Positions 1 to 8,844 of a stretch of 57,935 bases of DNA are shown one piece after another. The position numbers and the translations under genes are program-made. The stretch is from Xanthobacteraceae bacterium (GTDB lineage Bacteria > Pseudomonadota > Alphaproteobacteria > Rhizobiales > Xanthobacteraceae): positions 1 through 57,935 of the forward strand of contig JAIESC010000072.1 in assembly GCA_019746355.1 (NCBI GenBank), written 5' to 3'. Position 1 is the first letter of the stretch. Every line of letters begins with the position of its first letter. The notes beneath the pieces were generated by a model. That model was given only the letters and a program-made list of their open reading frames with translations, searched no databases and was not told where the DNA came from.

Positions 1-465
1 CAGCTGCAGCGCCTCCATCAGCTTGGTCTCGGCCTTGTCGATCTTGTTGAGGAACAGGAAGCGCGGGATGTTGAGCCCCTCGAGCTCGCGCATGATGAGC
101 TGAAGCTGCGGCACCTTTTTTTCGTCGGCTTCGCAGACCACCACCGCGGCGTCGACTGCGGGCAGCGCCGCACGCATGTCGTGGACGAATTCGACGGAAC
201 CCGGGCAATCGATGAAGGTGTAGCTGTCACCCATGAAGGTCGTGGTGGCGACCGAGAGCTCCACGCTCATCTTGTGGTGGCGCGCCTCCTTCGAGGCGTC
301 GCCGACCGTGGTGCCGGCATCGACCGAGCCCTGGCGCTGGATCGCACCGGTGCGCGCCAGGATCGCTTCGAGAAGAGTGGTCTTTCCAGCTTGGAAGGGG
401 CCCACCAGCGCGATGCACCGGGGACCCTGCGCTCTTGTGCCGCCATTACCATTCGCAGCTGCCAT
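1..465 (-). CDS. Elongation factor G-like translational GTPase (N-terminal part, runs off left edge)
   Basis: The 155 visible residues are the start of a translation-factor GTPase. The P-loop GPFQAGKT is at residues 22-29, the G3 motif DCPG at 86-89 and the G4 motif NKID at 140-143. The opening (RCIALVGPFQAGKTTLLEAIL) resembles the second, EF-G-like protein carried by many Rhizobiales rather than canonical FusA, which normally sits in the str operon with ribosomal protein genes. Nothing ribosomal is adjacent here, which fits the paralogue. It would bind GTP on the ribosome; the exact role of this paralogue is not established by the sequence. The start is the ATG preceding a short Gly/Asn-rich leader. 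The C-terminal domains lie outside the window, so completeness cannot be judged. Confidence 0.85.
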   Translation of the reverse strand, partial: MAAANGNGGTRAQGPRCIALVGPFQAGKTTLLEAILARTGAIQRQGSVDAGTTVGDASKEARHHKMSVELSVATTTFMGDSYTFIDCPGSVEFVHDMRAALPAVDAAVVVCEADEKKVPQLQLIMRELEGLNIPRFLFLNKIDKAETKLMEALQL

Positions 466-489
466 CGACGCCTCCCTGTTGGCGCCGCA

Positions 490-509
490 CGGCCGGTTTT
501 ATCCGGCCG
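490..509 (-). terminator. Hairpin between LLM gene and EF-G-like gene
   Basis: A perfect 7-bp inverted repeat (CGGCCGG / CCGGCCG) encloses a 6-nt loop, about 80 bp past the stop of the upstream LLM oxidoreductase and about 25 bp before the EF-G-like start. There is no clear U-run, so it could be a terminator, an attenuating leader hairpin or a neutral palindrome. Confidence 0.35.
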
Positions 510-587
510 CATTTCGTGACGCCGGACGCTCATCGTCTCAGGGGAATGTGGCGGTGGCAAGAGGCCGGATATGTCCGATGCACCGCA

Positions 588-1637
588 TTAAACCAAAGTC
601 GGTTCATTCGCGGTTGCCGTGCTGCGCGGTTCCTTGGCCTGCGAAAACGCCGGCATGATCTCGCGGGCAAAGCGCCGGAGCTGGGCCGCACCGCCGAGCG
701 TGGTGAGGAGAATGTAAGCAACGCCGGCCTGCCGCAGCGCGTCGAGCTTTGCGGAAATGCCGTCGGGGGTGTCGTAGAGCGTGTGCGCTTCGGTTAAGCC
801 CGGCCGGTCGGCATAGGACAGGACGTGGGAGCCGGCGCCGCCGCCGGGCTGCCGCGAGACGTCGACGGTGCGCTGGGTGTTGGCAGCCGCGCGCTTGAGC
901 GCCTGTGCCGCTTCGGCCTGGTCGTTCGCGACATGCATCTGCCGCGCCACCGCAACCTGCATCGGATCGAACGGCAAACCGGCCGCGAGCCGCTCGGTGC
1001 GGACCAGCGCGATGCGCTCACCGAGCTGCTCCGGGGAAGCATACTGATCGAGGATCAGATTGAAGCCGCGGCGGGCGGCGCGCCTGATCGAGGCTTCGCT
1101 CGCAGCCGCAACCCAGAACGGCGGCTGCGGCTTCTGCGCCGGCGGCGGCTCAACCACGATATCGTCGAACTGCCAGAACCGGCCGCGATGCGAGAAGCGC
1201 TCGCGCGAGGCGAACGCTTTGGTCATCACCTCGACGGACTCCTCGAAGCGGCCCTCCGCCTCCTCCATCGGGATGCGGAAGCCCGCGAACTCGTTGTGCC
1301 GGTATCCCTTGCCGATGCCGAAGTCGAAGCGGCCGCCCGAGATCTGGTCGAGCGTCGCCGCCTGCTCGGCGAGCAGCACCGGATTGTGCCAGGGGAGGAC
1401 GATGACCGCGGTGCCAAGCCGGAGCGTTGTCGTTCGCATCGCCAGCGCCGTCTGCAGCATCAGCGTCGCCGACACCTGATTCCAGCCGGTGAAGTGATGC
1501 TCGACCAGGAAGCTCGACCGGTAGCCGAGCGCCTCGGCCTCGACCGCCATGTCGAGATAGTCGCGGAAGCCCTGCCCGGTCTCGGGCCCCAGATCGGCGG
1601 TGCTGGCCTGCGCGGAGCCGAAAATTCCAAATTGCAT
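588..1637 (-). CDS. LLM class flavin-dependent oxidoreductase
   Basis: This 349-aa protein has the bacterial luciferase-like (TIM-barrel, FMN/F420-using) monooxygenase fold. It opens MQFGIFGSAQ, with the family signatures EHHFTGWNQ near residues 45-53 and LDQISGGRFDFGIGKGYRHNEF around 94-116. The frame stays open far upstream without homology, so the ATG in front of MQFGIF is the start. The FMN-reductase partner is not adjacent and the substrate is unknown. It is transcribed divergently from a GMC oxidoreductase across about 120 bp, so the two may share control. Family assignment is secure, substrate is not. Confidence 0.85.
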   Translation of the reverse strand: MQFGIFGSAQASTADLGPETGQGFRDYLDMAVEAEALGYRSSFLVEHHFTGWNQVSATLMLQTALAMRTTTLRLGTAVIVLPWHNPVLLAEQAATLDQISGGRFDFGIGKGYRHNEFAGFRIPMEEAEGRFEESVEVMTKAFASRERFSHRGRFWQFDDIVVEPPPAQKPQPPFWVAAASEASIRRAARRGFNLILDQYASPEQLGERIALVRTERLAAGLPFDPMQVAVARQMHVANDQAEAAQALKRAAANTQRTVDVSRQPGGGAGSHVLSYADRPGLTEAHTLYDTPDGISAKLDALRQAGVAYILLTTLGGAAQLRRFAREIMPAFSQAKEPRSTATANEPTLV

Positions 1638-1757
1638 GACCGCAGTGTAGCCAAAAACCGCGAGCCGCGCCCACACCGCCGAAGCCCGCAATCGCGCCGA
1701 CGGATTGATGGCCCGGACGGTTGATGCTGTAGTCCATTCGGCGCGGGGAGCAAGACG

Positions 1758-3395
1758 ATGGCAGCGGCAACAGAGGCGGACACGTTCGACTACATCGTCG
1801 TCGGCGCAGGCTCCGCCGGCTGCGTCCTCGCCAACCGCCTGACCGCCTCGGGCCAGCACCGCGTGCTGCTGCTCGAGGCCGGCGGGCATGACCGGCATCT
1901 GTGGATCCACATTCCGCTCGGCTACGGCAAGCTGTTCGCCGATGCACGCGTCAACTGGCTCTACAAGTCGGAGCCGGAGCCCGAGTTGCACAACCGGCAG
2001 ATCATCCAGCCGCGCGGCAAGGTGCTGGGCGGATCGAGCTCGATCAACGGCTTGCTTTATCTGCGCGGCCAGCCCGCCGACTACGACCACTGGCGGCAGC
2101 TCGGCAACACCGGCTGGAGCTTCGAGGACGTGCTGCCCTACTTCCGCCGCTCGGAGGATCAGGAGCGCGGCGAGGATGCGCTGCACGGCGTCGGCGGACC
2201 GCTCGCGGTGTCCAACGTGTGCGAGCCGCATCCGCTGTGCGAGGCGTTCATCGCGTCGGCGCAGCAGGCGGGCTTCCCGCGCAACGACGACTTCAACGGC
2301 CCGACCCAGGAGGGCGCCGGCTATTTCCAGCTCACCGCCAAGAACGGCCGGCGCTGGTCGACCGCGGTCGGCTATCTGAAAGAGGCCCGGCGGCGACCCA
2401 ATCTCAGGATCGAGACCAACGCACTCGCCAGCCGCATCCTGTTCGACGGCCGGCGCGCCACCGGCATCGAATACCGGCAGGGCGACACGACACGCACCGC
2501 CACTGCCACGCGCGAGGTGATCCTGGCCGGCGGCGCGTTCAACTCGCCGCAACTGCTCCAGCTCTCGGGCGTGGGCCCCGCGCAACTTCTTCGCTCGCAC
2601 GGCATCAACGTCGTTGCCGACCGGCCCGGCGTCGGCGCAGACCTGCAGGACCATCTTCAGGTCCGCATGCAATACCGCTGCACCGAGCCGATCACCATGA
2701 ACGACGTGATCAACAGCTTCCGGCACCGGATGATCGCGGGCGCGCGCTACGCGATGTTCCGGAAGGGACTGCTGGCGATCGGCGCGGGCTATGCCGGCGG
2801 CTTCTTCCGCACGAGCCCGCAGGTGGCGACGCCGGACATGCAGGTGCACTTCATCATCTTCAGCGCCGATACGGCAGGCGCGGCGCTGCATCCATTCCCT
2901 GGCTTCATCGCCTCGATCTGTCAGCTGCGGCCCGAGAGCCGCGGCTTCGTCCGCATCAAGTCGGCCGATCCGCTGCAAGCGCCGGCGATCCAGCCGCGCT
3001 ATCTGACGAGCCAGCTCGACCGCGACACGGTGATCGCCTCGCTGAAGCTTCTGCGCAAGATCATGGGACAGCCGGCGATGCGCCGCTACGTCGCCGAGGA
3101 GCGCGCGCCCGGCCCGCTGCTGCAGACCGACGCGGAGCTTTTGGACTTCGCCCGGTCGGCCGGGACGACGGTGTTCCACCCGACCAGCACCTGCCGCATG
3201 GGCCCGGACGAAACCGCGGTGGTCGACGAGCGGCTGCGCGTGCGCGGGCTTGGAAGCTTGCGCGTGGTCGACGCCTCGATCATGCCGACCGTGGTGTCGG
3301 GCAACACCAATGCGCCGGTGGTGATGATCGCGGAAAAGGGCGCGGACATGATTTTGCAGGATGCCGCGGCGGCGACGGCGGCGAAAGCTGCCTAG
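1758..3395 (+). CDS. GMC family FAD-dependent oxidoreductase (choline/alcohol dehydrogenase-like)
   Basis: A full-length (545 aa) glucose-methanol-choline oxidoreductase. The N-terminal dinucleotide fold DYIVVGAGSAGCVLANRL binds FAD ADP, the GMC signature GGSSSINGLLYLRG lies around residues 94-107, and the C-terminal block has the conserved catalytic His (VFHPTSTCRMG) and the Asn of VSGNTNAPV. Such enzymes oxidise primary or aromatic alcohols, or choline, to aldehydes. No betaine-pathway genes (betB, betI) are nearby, so a choline-specific role is not supported. It has no signal peptide, consistent with a cytoplasmic enzyme. It is divergent from the LLM oxidoreductase. Confidence 0.88.
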   Translation: MAAATEADTFDYIVVGAGSAGCVLANRLTASGQHRVLLLEAGGHDRHLWIHIPLGYGKLFADARVNWLYKSEPEPELHNRQIIQPRGKVLGGSSSINGLLYLRGQPADYDHWRQLGNTGWSFEDVLPYFRRSEDQERGEDALHGVGGPLAVSNVCEPHPLCEAFIASAQQAGFPRNDDFNGPTQEGAGYFQLTAKNGRRWSTAVGYLKEARRRPNLRIETNALASRILFDGRRATGIEYRQGDTTRTATATREVILAGGAFNSPQLLQLSGVGPAQLLRSHGINVVADRPGVGADLQDHLQVRMQYRCTEPITMNDVINSFRHRMIAGARYAMFRKGLLAIGAGYAGGFFRTSPQVATPDMQVHFIIFSADTAGAALHPFPGFIASICQLRPESRGFVRIKSADPLQAPAIQPRYLTSQLDRDTVIASLKLLRKIMGQPAMRRYVAEERAPGPLLQTDAELLDFARSAGTTVFHPTSTCRMGPDETAVVDERLRVRGLGSLRVVDASIMPTVVSGNTNAPVVMIAEKGADMILQDAAAATAAKAA

Positions 3396-3431
3396 CGCGG
3401 TTTCCGGTTGATCTGCTCCACTCTCTCGGCG

Positions 3432-3546
3432 GTCATGCGCGGGCTTGATCCGCGCATCCATACGATGGCGCGGCATGCTGTGGCCTTGCGTGAGGGGTCC
3501 GCCGCTGCACCGCTTCATGGATGGCCGGGTCAAGCCCGGCCATGAC
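3432..3546. repeat. Palindromic intergenic repeat (GTCATG..CATGAC type)
   Basis: The element starts GTCATGCGCGGGCTTGATC and ends with the near-complement GGGTCAAGCCCGGCCATGAC, with a variable middle. It fills the space between two converging genes (GMC and glcD-like). A short relative (GGCCGGGACAAACCCGGCC) lies near 44.3 kb. Such imperfect palindromes are dispersed in rhizobial genomes; mobility is inferred, not shown. Confidence 0.6.
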
Positions 3547-3590
3547 GTGGATAGGCTGGTGCAAACCAACTGGAAAGCGCCCTACGGTGT

Positions 3591-5084
3591 TTAGAACCGC
3601 GGGATGTCCGGGAACGGCAGCTTGCCGGCGTGCACGTGCAGATGGCCGAGCTCGGCGCAGCGGTGCAGCTTGGGAAACACCTTGCCGGGATTGAGCAGGC
3701 CCTGCGCGTCGAAGGCGCATTTCAGCCGCTGCTGCTGGTTGAGGTCTTCCTCCGAAAACATCGCCGGCATCAGGTCGCGTTTTTCCACGCCGACCCCGTG
3801 CTCGCCGGTGAGCACGCCGCCGACCTCGACGCAGAGCTTCAAAATTTCGCCGCCGAACGCCTCGGTCTTTTCAAGCTCGCCGGGCTTGTTGGCGTCGTAG
3901 AGAATGAGCGGATGCAGATTGCCGTCGCCGGCATGGAACACGTTGGCGACGCGCAGCCCGTACTGCTCCGACAGCTCGCGGATCCGCCGGAGCACCAGCG
4001 GCAGCTTGGCGCGCGGGATGGTGCCGTCCATGCAGTAGTAGTCGGGCGAGATGCGGCCGACCGCGGGGAACGCCGCCTTGCGCCCGGCCCAGAACAGCAG
4101 GCGTTCCTCTTCGCTGTTCGACACCCGCAGCGTGGTCGAGTTGCAGGTTTTGGCGATCGCGGCGACGCGCTCGATCAGGTGATCGACCTCGGCCGCGGGG
4201 CCGTCGAGCTCGACGATCAGCAGCGCCTCGACGTCGAGCGGGTAACCGGCGTGGACGAACTCCTCCGTGGCGTGGATCGCCGGCTTGTCCATCATCTCCA
4301 TGCCGCCGGGGATGATGCCCGCGCCGATGATGCGCGAGACGCATTCGCCGGAATCCTCGGCCGAGGGAAAGCCGACCAGCACGGCGCGCGCGGTCTCGGG
4401 CTTCTTCAGGATTCGCACGGTCACCTCAGTGACGACGCCCAGGAGCCCCTCGGAGCCGGTGATGACGCCGATCAGGTCGTAGCCGCCGGCGTCGAGATGC
4501 TTGCCGCCGAGCCGGACGATCTCGCCGGTCATCAGCACCATTTCGAGGCCGAGGATGTTGTTGGTGGTCATGCCGTATTTCAGGCAATGCACGCCGCCAG
4601 AGTTCTCGGCGACGTTGCCGCCGATGGTGCAGGCGATCTGCGACGAGGGATCCGGCGCGTAGTAGAAACCCTCGTGCGCCACCGCCTGCGAGATGGCGAG
4701 GTTGGTGACGCCGGGCTCCACCACCGCGACGCGGTTGGCGAAGTCGGTCTCGCGGATGCGGTTGAACTTGCCCATGCCGAGCAGGACGCCGTCCGTGAGC
4801 GGCAACGCCCCGCCGGAGAGCGAGGTGCCCGCCCCGCGCGGCACCACGCGGATGCCGTTGTCGTGGCAGTAGCGCAGGACCTGCGCCACCTGCTCCGTGG
4901 TCTCGGGCAGCACCACGACCATCGGCAGCTGCCGGTAGGCGGTGAGCCCGTCGGATTCGTAGGGCCGCATGGCGGTTTCGGACGAAACCACCCCCTCGCC
5001 CGGCACGATCTCGGACAGCGCGTTGACGATCTCGCTCCTGCGGGCGAGAACGCTCTGATCGGCTGCGGGCATAGTGACGGACAT
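3591..5084 (-). CDS. FAD-linked oxidase, GlcD-type (glycolate/D-2-hydroxyacid dehydrogenase)
   Basis: This 497-aa protein has an N-terminal PCMH/VAO FAD-binding domain, with PRGAGTSLSGGALP near residues 80-93 and DPSSQIACTIGGNVAENSGG near 145-164. The C-terminal FAD-linked oxidase domain has the conserved NVFHAGDGNLHPLI and TGEHGVGVEKRDLM blocks, which hold metal/substrate histidines. GlcD oxidises glycolate or related 2-hydroxyacids to 2-oxoacids. The usual partners glcE and glcF are absent, so it may instead be a stand-alone D-lactate/D-2-hydroxyacid dehydrogenase. I used the ATG before SVTMPAAD; 14 further upstream residues are open but look non-conserved. It is divergent from a cytochrome c, a plausible electron acceptor. 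Confidence 0.88.
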   Translation of the reverse strand: MSVTMPAADQSVLARRSEIVNALSEIVPGEGVVSSETAMRPYESDGLTAYRQLPMVVVLPETTEQVAQVLRYCHDNGIRVVPRGAGTSLSGGALPLTDGVLLGMGKFNRIRETDFANRVAVVEPGVTNLAISQAVAHEGFYYAPDPSSQIACTIGGNVAENSGGVHCLKYGMTTNNILGLEMVLMTGEIVRLGGKHLDAGGYDLIGVITGSEGLLGVVTEVTVRILKKPETARAVLVGFPSAEDSGECVSRIIGAGIIPGGMEMMDKPAIHATEEFVHAGYPLDVEALLIVELDGPAAEVDHLIERVAAIAKTCNSTTLRVSNSEEERLLFWAGRKAAFPAVGRISPDYYCMDGTIPRAKLPLVLRRIRELSEQYGLRVANVFHAGDGNLHPLILYDANKPGELEKTEAFGGEILKLCVEVGGVLTGEHGVGVEKRDLMPAMFSEEDLNQQQRLKCAFDAQGLLNPGKVFPKLHRCAELGHLHVHAGKLPFPDIPRF

Positions 5085-5211
5085 CGGCGATCCCAAAGCG
5101 CTTGGAAAGGTTGAACTTGGAAACATTGAACTTGCTGTGAGGGTGATTGTACAACCCTTGCCTGGGACCCAAAATAGCGGCCTTGCGGGGCGTCATCAGG
5201 AGAAACACGTT

Positions 5212-5595
5212 ATGAAGTTGCTGGTTTTGGGCGGCGTCTTGCTCGCCGCCACGGTGGGGATTGCGCAAGCTCAGGATCTTGCCGAGGGCGAGAAGTCGTT
5301 CCGCAAGTGCGGGCCGTGCCATTCGGTCGGCGAGGAGGCCCGCAACAAGATCGGCCCGGTGCTGAACGGTCTCGACGGCCGCAAGTCCGGCACGGTCGCC
5401 GACTACAGCTACAGCGAAGCCAACAAGAAGGCCGAGATCACCTGGGGCGCGGCCACGTTCAAGGACTACATCCAGAACCCGATGGCCAAGATGCCGGGCA
5501 CCAAGATGGCGTTTGCCGGCATCCGCAACGACAAGGAAATCGGCGATCTCTGGGCCTATCTCGCGCAGTTCAAGGCAGACGGCAGCAAGAAATAG
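5212..5595 (+). CDS. Small class I c-type cytochrome (cytochrome c2-like)
   Basis: This 127-aa precursor has a cleavable Sec signal (residues 1-20, cleavage after AQA). The single haem-binding motif CGPCH is at 33-37, and the distal Met ligand is likely in the MAKMPGTKM segment in the C-terminal third. The length and the NKIGPVLNGLDGRKSG block match mitochondrial-type/c2 cytochromes of alphaproteobacteria. It would be a periplasmic one-electron carrier. AGGAG lies 8 nt before the ATG and decides the start. It is divergent from the GlcD-like dehydrogenase, suggesting but not proving an electron-transfer link. Confidence 0.9.
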   Translation: MKLLVLGGVLLAATVGIAQAQDLAEGEKSFRKCGPCHSVGEEARNKIGPVLNGLDGRKSGTVADYSYSEANKKAEITWGAATFKDYIQNPMAKMPGTKMAFAGIRNDKEIGDLWAYLAQFKADGSKK

Positions 5596-5837
5596 CCCTT
5601 TTCGTTTCGTTTTCGGCTCGTTCCGCGCGCTTTGTTGCGCGCGGAACGTTTTCGCGCGCCCGGTGTTCTAGGGCGGCGGTAATCCGCACCCAATCCACAG
5701 CCGCAGCCGGAGCCATCTTTGTGCCGCTGAATGTCCCAAATTCAAAATCACGCTCGTTCCGCGACAGCGGCGCGCACTTCGTGTCCGGGCCACTGGCGCG
5801 CGTCGGGAACTTCGCGTCGGAACCAACCGGAGTGGGG

Positions 5838-6950
5838 ATGAGGGGCCATTACACATTCGGCATCGAGGAAGAGTACTTCCTGGTCGATGCCGCAACGAAA
5901 CTCGTCGCGCGCGCGATGCCCGAGGCGTTTCTCGCCGCCGCGAAGGCCGCGACGAACAACCAGGTGCACGGCGAATTCCTGCAATCGCAGATCGAGGTGA
6001 CGACGCTGCCGCATCACGACATCCGCACCGCGCATGCGGAGCTGCGGCATCTGCGGCAGACGGTGGGCAAGATCGCGGCCGAGCACGGCCTTGCGATCCT
6101 CGCCGCCGGCACGCATCCGACCGCCGACTGGGGCAAGTCGCAGCAATCCGAAGGCGAGCGCTACGACGCGGTGATGGACGACCTGCAGATGATCGGCCAG
6201 CGCAACATGCTGTGCGGGCTGCACGTGCATGTCGAGCTGCCCGACCCCGACGACCGGATCGACGTGATGACCCGCATGCTGCCGTATCTGCCGCTGTTCA
6301 TTGCGCTTGCGACCTCGTCGCCGTTCTGGCGCTCGCGGCCGACCGGGCTCAAGGGCTACCGGCTCGCGGCCTACGACGAGCTGCCGCGCACCGGGGTGCC
6401 CGAGCTGTTCCGCAGCAAGGAGGAGTTCGACGCCTACGTGTCGGCGCTGGTGAAGTCCGGCGTGATGCAGGATTCGAGCTACGTCTGGTGGTCGATGCGG
6501 CCGTCGCTGAGGAATCCGACGCTGGAGCTGCGCGCGCCGGACTGCCCGACCTTGGTCGACGATTCGATCGCCATTGCCGCGCTGTGGCGGTCGCTGGCGC
6601 GCAGGCTCACGCGCAATCCGCAGCTCAACCGCGACATCGACGCGATCAAGCGCGCCATCATCGTCGAGAACAAATGGCGCGCGCAGCGCTACGGCGTGCA
6701 CGGCACGCTGGTGGGCGACGACGGCGCGATCACGGTCGCCGATTTCACCAGGCAGGTGCTGGAGGAGACCGCCGCCGATGCCGAGGCGCTCGGCTGCCGC
6801 TCCGAGATGGAACGCTGCCGCACCATCGTCGGCGCGGGCACCTCGGCCGACGCGCAGATGGCGGTGTTCGAGGCGCACGGCAAGAAGGAAGGCCGGGCGC
6901 AGGCGCTCAGCGCCGTCACGGATTGGCTGGCGATTGCGACGCTGCAGTAG
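5838..6950 (+). CDS. ybdK: Carboxylate-amine ligase, YbdK/GCS2 family
   Basis: A 370-aa protein of the glutamate-cysteine ligase type 2 family. It begins MRGHYTFGIEEEYFLVD, the ATP/Mg-binding glutamate cluster typical of YbdK. It continues with CGLHVHVELPD (near residues 131-141), SSPFWRSRPTGLKGYR and WWSMRPSLRNPTLELRAPD, all family blocks. YbdK has weak gamma-glutamylcysteine ligase activity; the physiological substrate is generally unknown. Upstream coding potential before this ATG (unconserved, arginine-rich) is ignored. It may follow the cytochrome gene, but the 240-bp gap argues for its own promoter. Confidence 0.87.
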   Translation: MRGHYTFGIEEEYFLVDAATKLVARAMPEAFLAAAKAATNNQVHGEFLQSQIEVTTLPHHDIRTAHAELRHLRQTVGKIAAEHGLAILAAGTHPTADWGKSQQSEGERYDAVMDDLQMIGQRNMLCGLHVHVELPDPDDRIDVMTRMLPYLPLFIALATSSPFWRSRPTGLKGYRLAAYDELPRTGVPELFRSKEEFDAYVSALVKSGVMQDSSYVWWSMRPSLRNPTLELRAPDCPTLVDDSIAIAALWRSLARRLTRNPQLNRDIDAIKRAIIVENKWRAQRYGVHGTLVGDDGAITVADFTRQVLEETAADAEALGCRSEMERCRTIVGAGTSADAQMAVFEAHGKKEGRAQALSAVTDWLAIATLQ

Positions 6951-6970
6951 GCGCACGCATTCGGAAAAAT

Positions 6971-7067
6971 CGTAGGGTGGGCAAAGCCGCGCAAGCGGCG
7001 TGCCCACGTGATTGCTCCGGAGCAAGTACGCGTGGGCACGGCGCTTCGCGCCTTTGCCCACCCTACG
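6971..7067. repeat. GTAGGGTGGGCAAAG palindromic repeat
   Basis: CGTAGGGTGGGCAAAG at the left is the reverse complement of CTTTGCCCACCCTACG at the right, with an inner inverted pair (GCGTGCCCACG / CGTGGGCACGGC). This gives a long imperfect hairpin after the ybdK stop. The 'TAGGGTGGGCAAAG' ends are a common dispersed repeat in proteobacteria; here it could also terminate transcription. Confidence 0.65.
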
Positions 7068-7147
7068 CAATTGAAAATCCTGCCGAATTTGAAATGGGTT
7101 TGTTCTGCCAATTTCTCTCATTAGTTGCACACAGTTAATTATTCTCG

Positions 7148-7612
7148 TTATGCAGGTGTTTTGAGCTCATCATCGGTTTTGCAGAACAGCGCAATTTGCA
7201 AAGCAGTGATCGCCGATTTGCGGCGTGACATGGCCCGTCGCTCATAGCGGTCGAGAGCCCACAGCGCCTGGATCTGTTCGCGCATGGCATCGGAACGATC
7301 TTCCATGACCGATGCACCAGGCGCCGGCCGCGCGATCGCGGCATGGCGTGCCTGGCGCACGCGTTCGACGTCGATCTGCGCCGCGGCAACGTCGTGGGCG
7401 CGCTCCCGCACCTCCGGGTCGGTCGAGCCATCGGCGATGCGGTCCGCCAGTTCGGCGACTTCCGTTGCCAGGGCCGCATCGGCGAGAACAGGGATGCTCA
7501 ATCCATGACGCAAAGCGTTGACCGCCACGCTTCGCTTTCCCGATGCCGTACGCGGCCCGGTGCTCCGCCGCGCATTGCGGCGATTGGCGGTGAGTTGACG
7601 CGAGACGCTCAC
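7148..7612 (-). CDS. Hypothetical protein with NRRNARRSTGPRT motif
   Basis: I do not recognise a function for this 154-aa protein. The basic N-terminus (NRRNARRSTGPRTASGKR...NALRHGLS, residues 10-38) is a recurrent motif in small proteobacterial proteins that are often multicopy and near mobile DNA. The remainder is alpha-helical, charged and Arg-rich, with a lone Cys near the C-terminus. Its ATG overlaps the stop of the preceding gene by ATGA, so the two are translationally coupled. Only the preceding gene has a second, truncated copy in the window; this one does not. Confidence 0.6.
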   Translation of the reverse strand: MSVSRQLTANRRNARRSTGPRTASGKRSVAVNALRHGLSIPVLADAALATEVAELADRIADGSTDPEVRERAHDVAAAQIDVERVRQARHAAIARPAPGASVMEDRSDAMREQIQALWALDRYERRAMSRRKSAITALQIALFCKTDDELKTPA

Positions 7613-8220
7613 GCGGAGCCCTTTGCCGGCAGCGGAGGCCGCGAGGAGATGGCTTGCGACGGGATGATCTGGAACCCGGCGTCTTCGATGTCGGCGGTCG
7701 CGCGCCGCAGATAGACGGCAAAGCCGGACCGGTAATCGGCGATCTCGCGCAGCATCGCGTTGCGGCGGAGCTCGGCGGCAGCCGTGAGACGCTCGAGGCG
7801 CTCGGCTTCATTGATCGACGCGACCAAGGTCTGCGCCATCACCGTGTTCATCGTCATGCCCGCGGCCGCGAGCGAGCTTGCCACGAGCCTGGTGGCGTCG
7901 GGATTCTTGGCGGCCCACAGCGCGGTCAGGTCCTGGCTTTTCTTCCAGCCGAGCAAGCCGTCGAGCAGCTTGCGCAAGCCGCGATGCGCGCTCGAGTTCA
8001 TAAACTCGGCCTTGGTGCGCCGGAGCCTCGCCACCTCCCAGCTCAGATCGACCGCGTCCTGCAGCCAGATCTCTTCGAGGACGTCGGCGGGCTTCACGAC
8101 ATCCGATACGCGGCGAAGCAGGCTGTCGTAGGCTGCCGCATCTTCGCCAGCGAGCAGCGGCCGATGGCCGGACAGCGGCTGGCGCGGCGGACTTGTTGCG
8201 ATGTTACGTGCAGTTGCCAT
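7609..8220 (-). CDS. Hypothetical protein, intact member of a duplicated pair
   Basis: A 203-aa protein of unknown function, mostly helical. Blocks include GEDAAAYDSLLRRVSDVVKP, EIWLQDAVDLSWEVARLRRTKA and a C-terminal IPSQA tail. No catalytic motif is visible. The ATG of MATARN was chosen because the truncated copy at 12790-13236 is similar from the same Met. The frame extends 41 residues further upstream but crosses the palindrome at 8320-8341, which reads as regulatory DNA. It overlaps the next gene by four bases. The pairing resembles small accessory operons seen repeatedly in Rhizobiales. Confidence 0.6.
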   Translation of the reverse strand: MATARNIATSPPRQPLSGHRPLLAGEDAAAYDSLLRRVSDVVKPADVLEEIWLQDAVDLSWEVARLRRTKAEFMNSSAHRGLRKLLDGLLGWKKSQDLTALWAAKNPDATRLVASSLAAAGMTMNTVMAQTLVASINEAERLERLTAAAELRRNAMLREIADYRSGFAVYLRRATADIEDAGFQIIPSQAISSRPPLPAKGSA

Positions 8221-8319
8221 ATCGAAGGACTCTCTCGCTACTCTGATCCGATCGCGCCTTCTGGCGAAATGCATCACGCGGGCTGACCGAATCTGTTTTC
8301 TGTATTGATTGTAGCATGC

Positions 8320-8341
8320 GCGAAAATGGACCCATTTTCGC
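8320..8341. promoter_or_regulatory. 10-bp-arm palindrome upstream of the duplicated hypothetical gene
   Basis: Arms GCGAAAATGG and CCATTTTCGC are perfect complements around a 2-nt centre (AC), about 100 bp upstream of the 7609-8220 gene. The second copy at 13337-13358 has arms GCGAAAACGG / CCGTTTTCGC, so one base pair changed on both sides and the palindrome was kept. This suggests a protein-binding site or RNA hairpin. Confidence 0.5.
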
Positions 8342-8589
8342 AAATGGAATCAAAGCCATCGGCGCCGACGCCGAGTGTGAGACTGGAGTGAAGCTGAAGC
8401 GCAGTCCGTCGGATGAAGCGAGACCCGCAGGCACCAATCCCGCTTCAGCAAAAAGGCATCACCGGCTGACGCCTCGAATAAGCGGAATGCCGGACATCTT
8501 CCACCCCAATTGGAGCGTGTAAACCCATCGCATCCATTGCGCGCTGCCGATGGTCACGATCGGTGTCGTCCTCAGTTGAGTGGTGCCAG

Positions 8590-8829
8590 CGCCTTCACAC
8601 ACCATCTGCCGCCAGACCTTGCGCACGCCATAGACCTCGAAGTTCTCGGCGAAAACGCGGGCGATCTGCGGCTTCAGCGCCATATCCCGCTGCGCCCGCG
8701 CCAAGAGCTTCCCCGGATCGGCCCTCTTGACGGCGTGGTCGTAGTAGAGGTCGAGGGGGCGATCGGCAGAACCTTGCAGATCGGCTCGACCCCGTGGACT
8801 GCGCGATGATCGTCGATGAAGGCGATCAT
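8590..8829 (-). pseudogene. IS3-family transposase OrfB, frameshifted 5' fragment
   Basis: The reading starts MIAFIDDHRAVHGVEPICKV, the typical N-terminus of IS3-family OrfB. It loses frame near position 8757 (the block that should read APSTYYDH) and resumes as YYDHAVKRADPGKLLARAQRD through FAENFEVYGVRKVWRQMV. Homology stops after VCEG. The catalytic DDE integrase core is absent, as is OrfA. It is a dead relic lying directly against the 3' end of the MocR-type regulator, and evidence that this segment was built by insertion events. Confidence 0.8.
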
Positions 8830-8844
8830 GTCTTTGACCGGCCG

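Noticed and set aside
3432..3546. Possible small RNA in the palindromic repeats
   Set aside because: Strong hairpin potential alone is not evidence of transcription; no promoter was recognisable.
588..3569. A 993-codon open frame covering the LLM gene and the antisense of the GMC gene
   Set aside because: Only the last 349 codons show LLM homology; the rest is an antisense open frame typical of high-GC DNA with GMC on the opposite strand.
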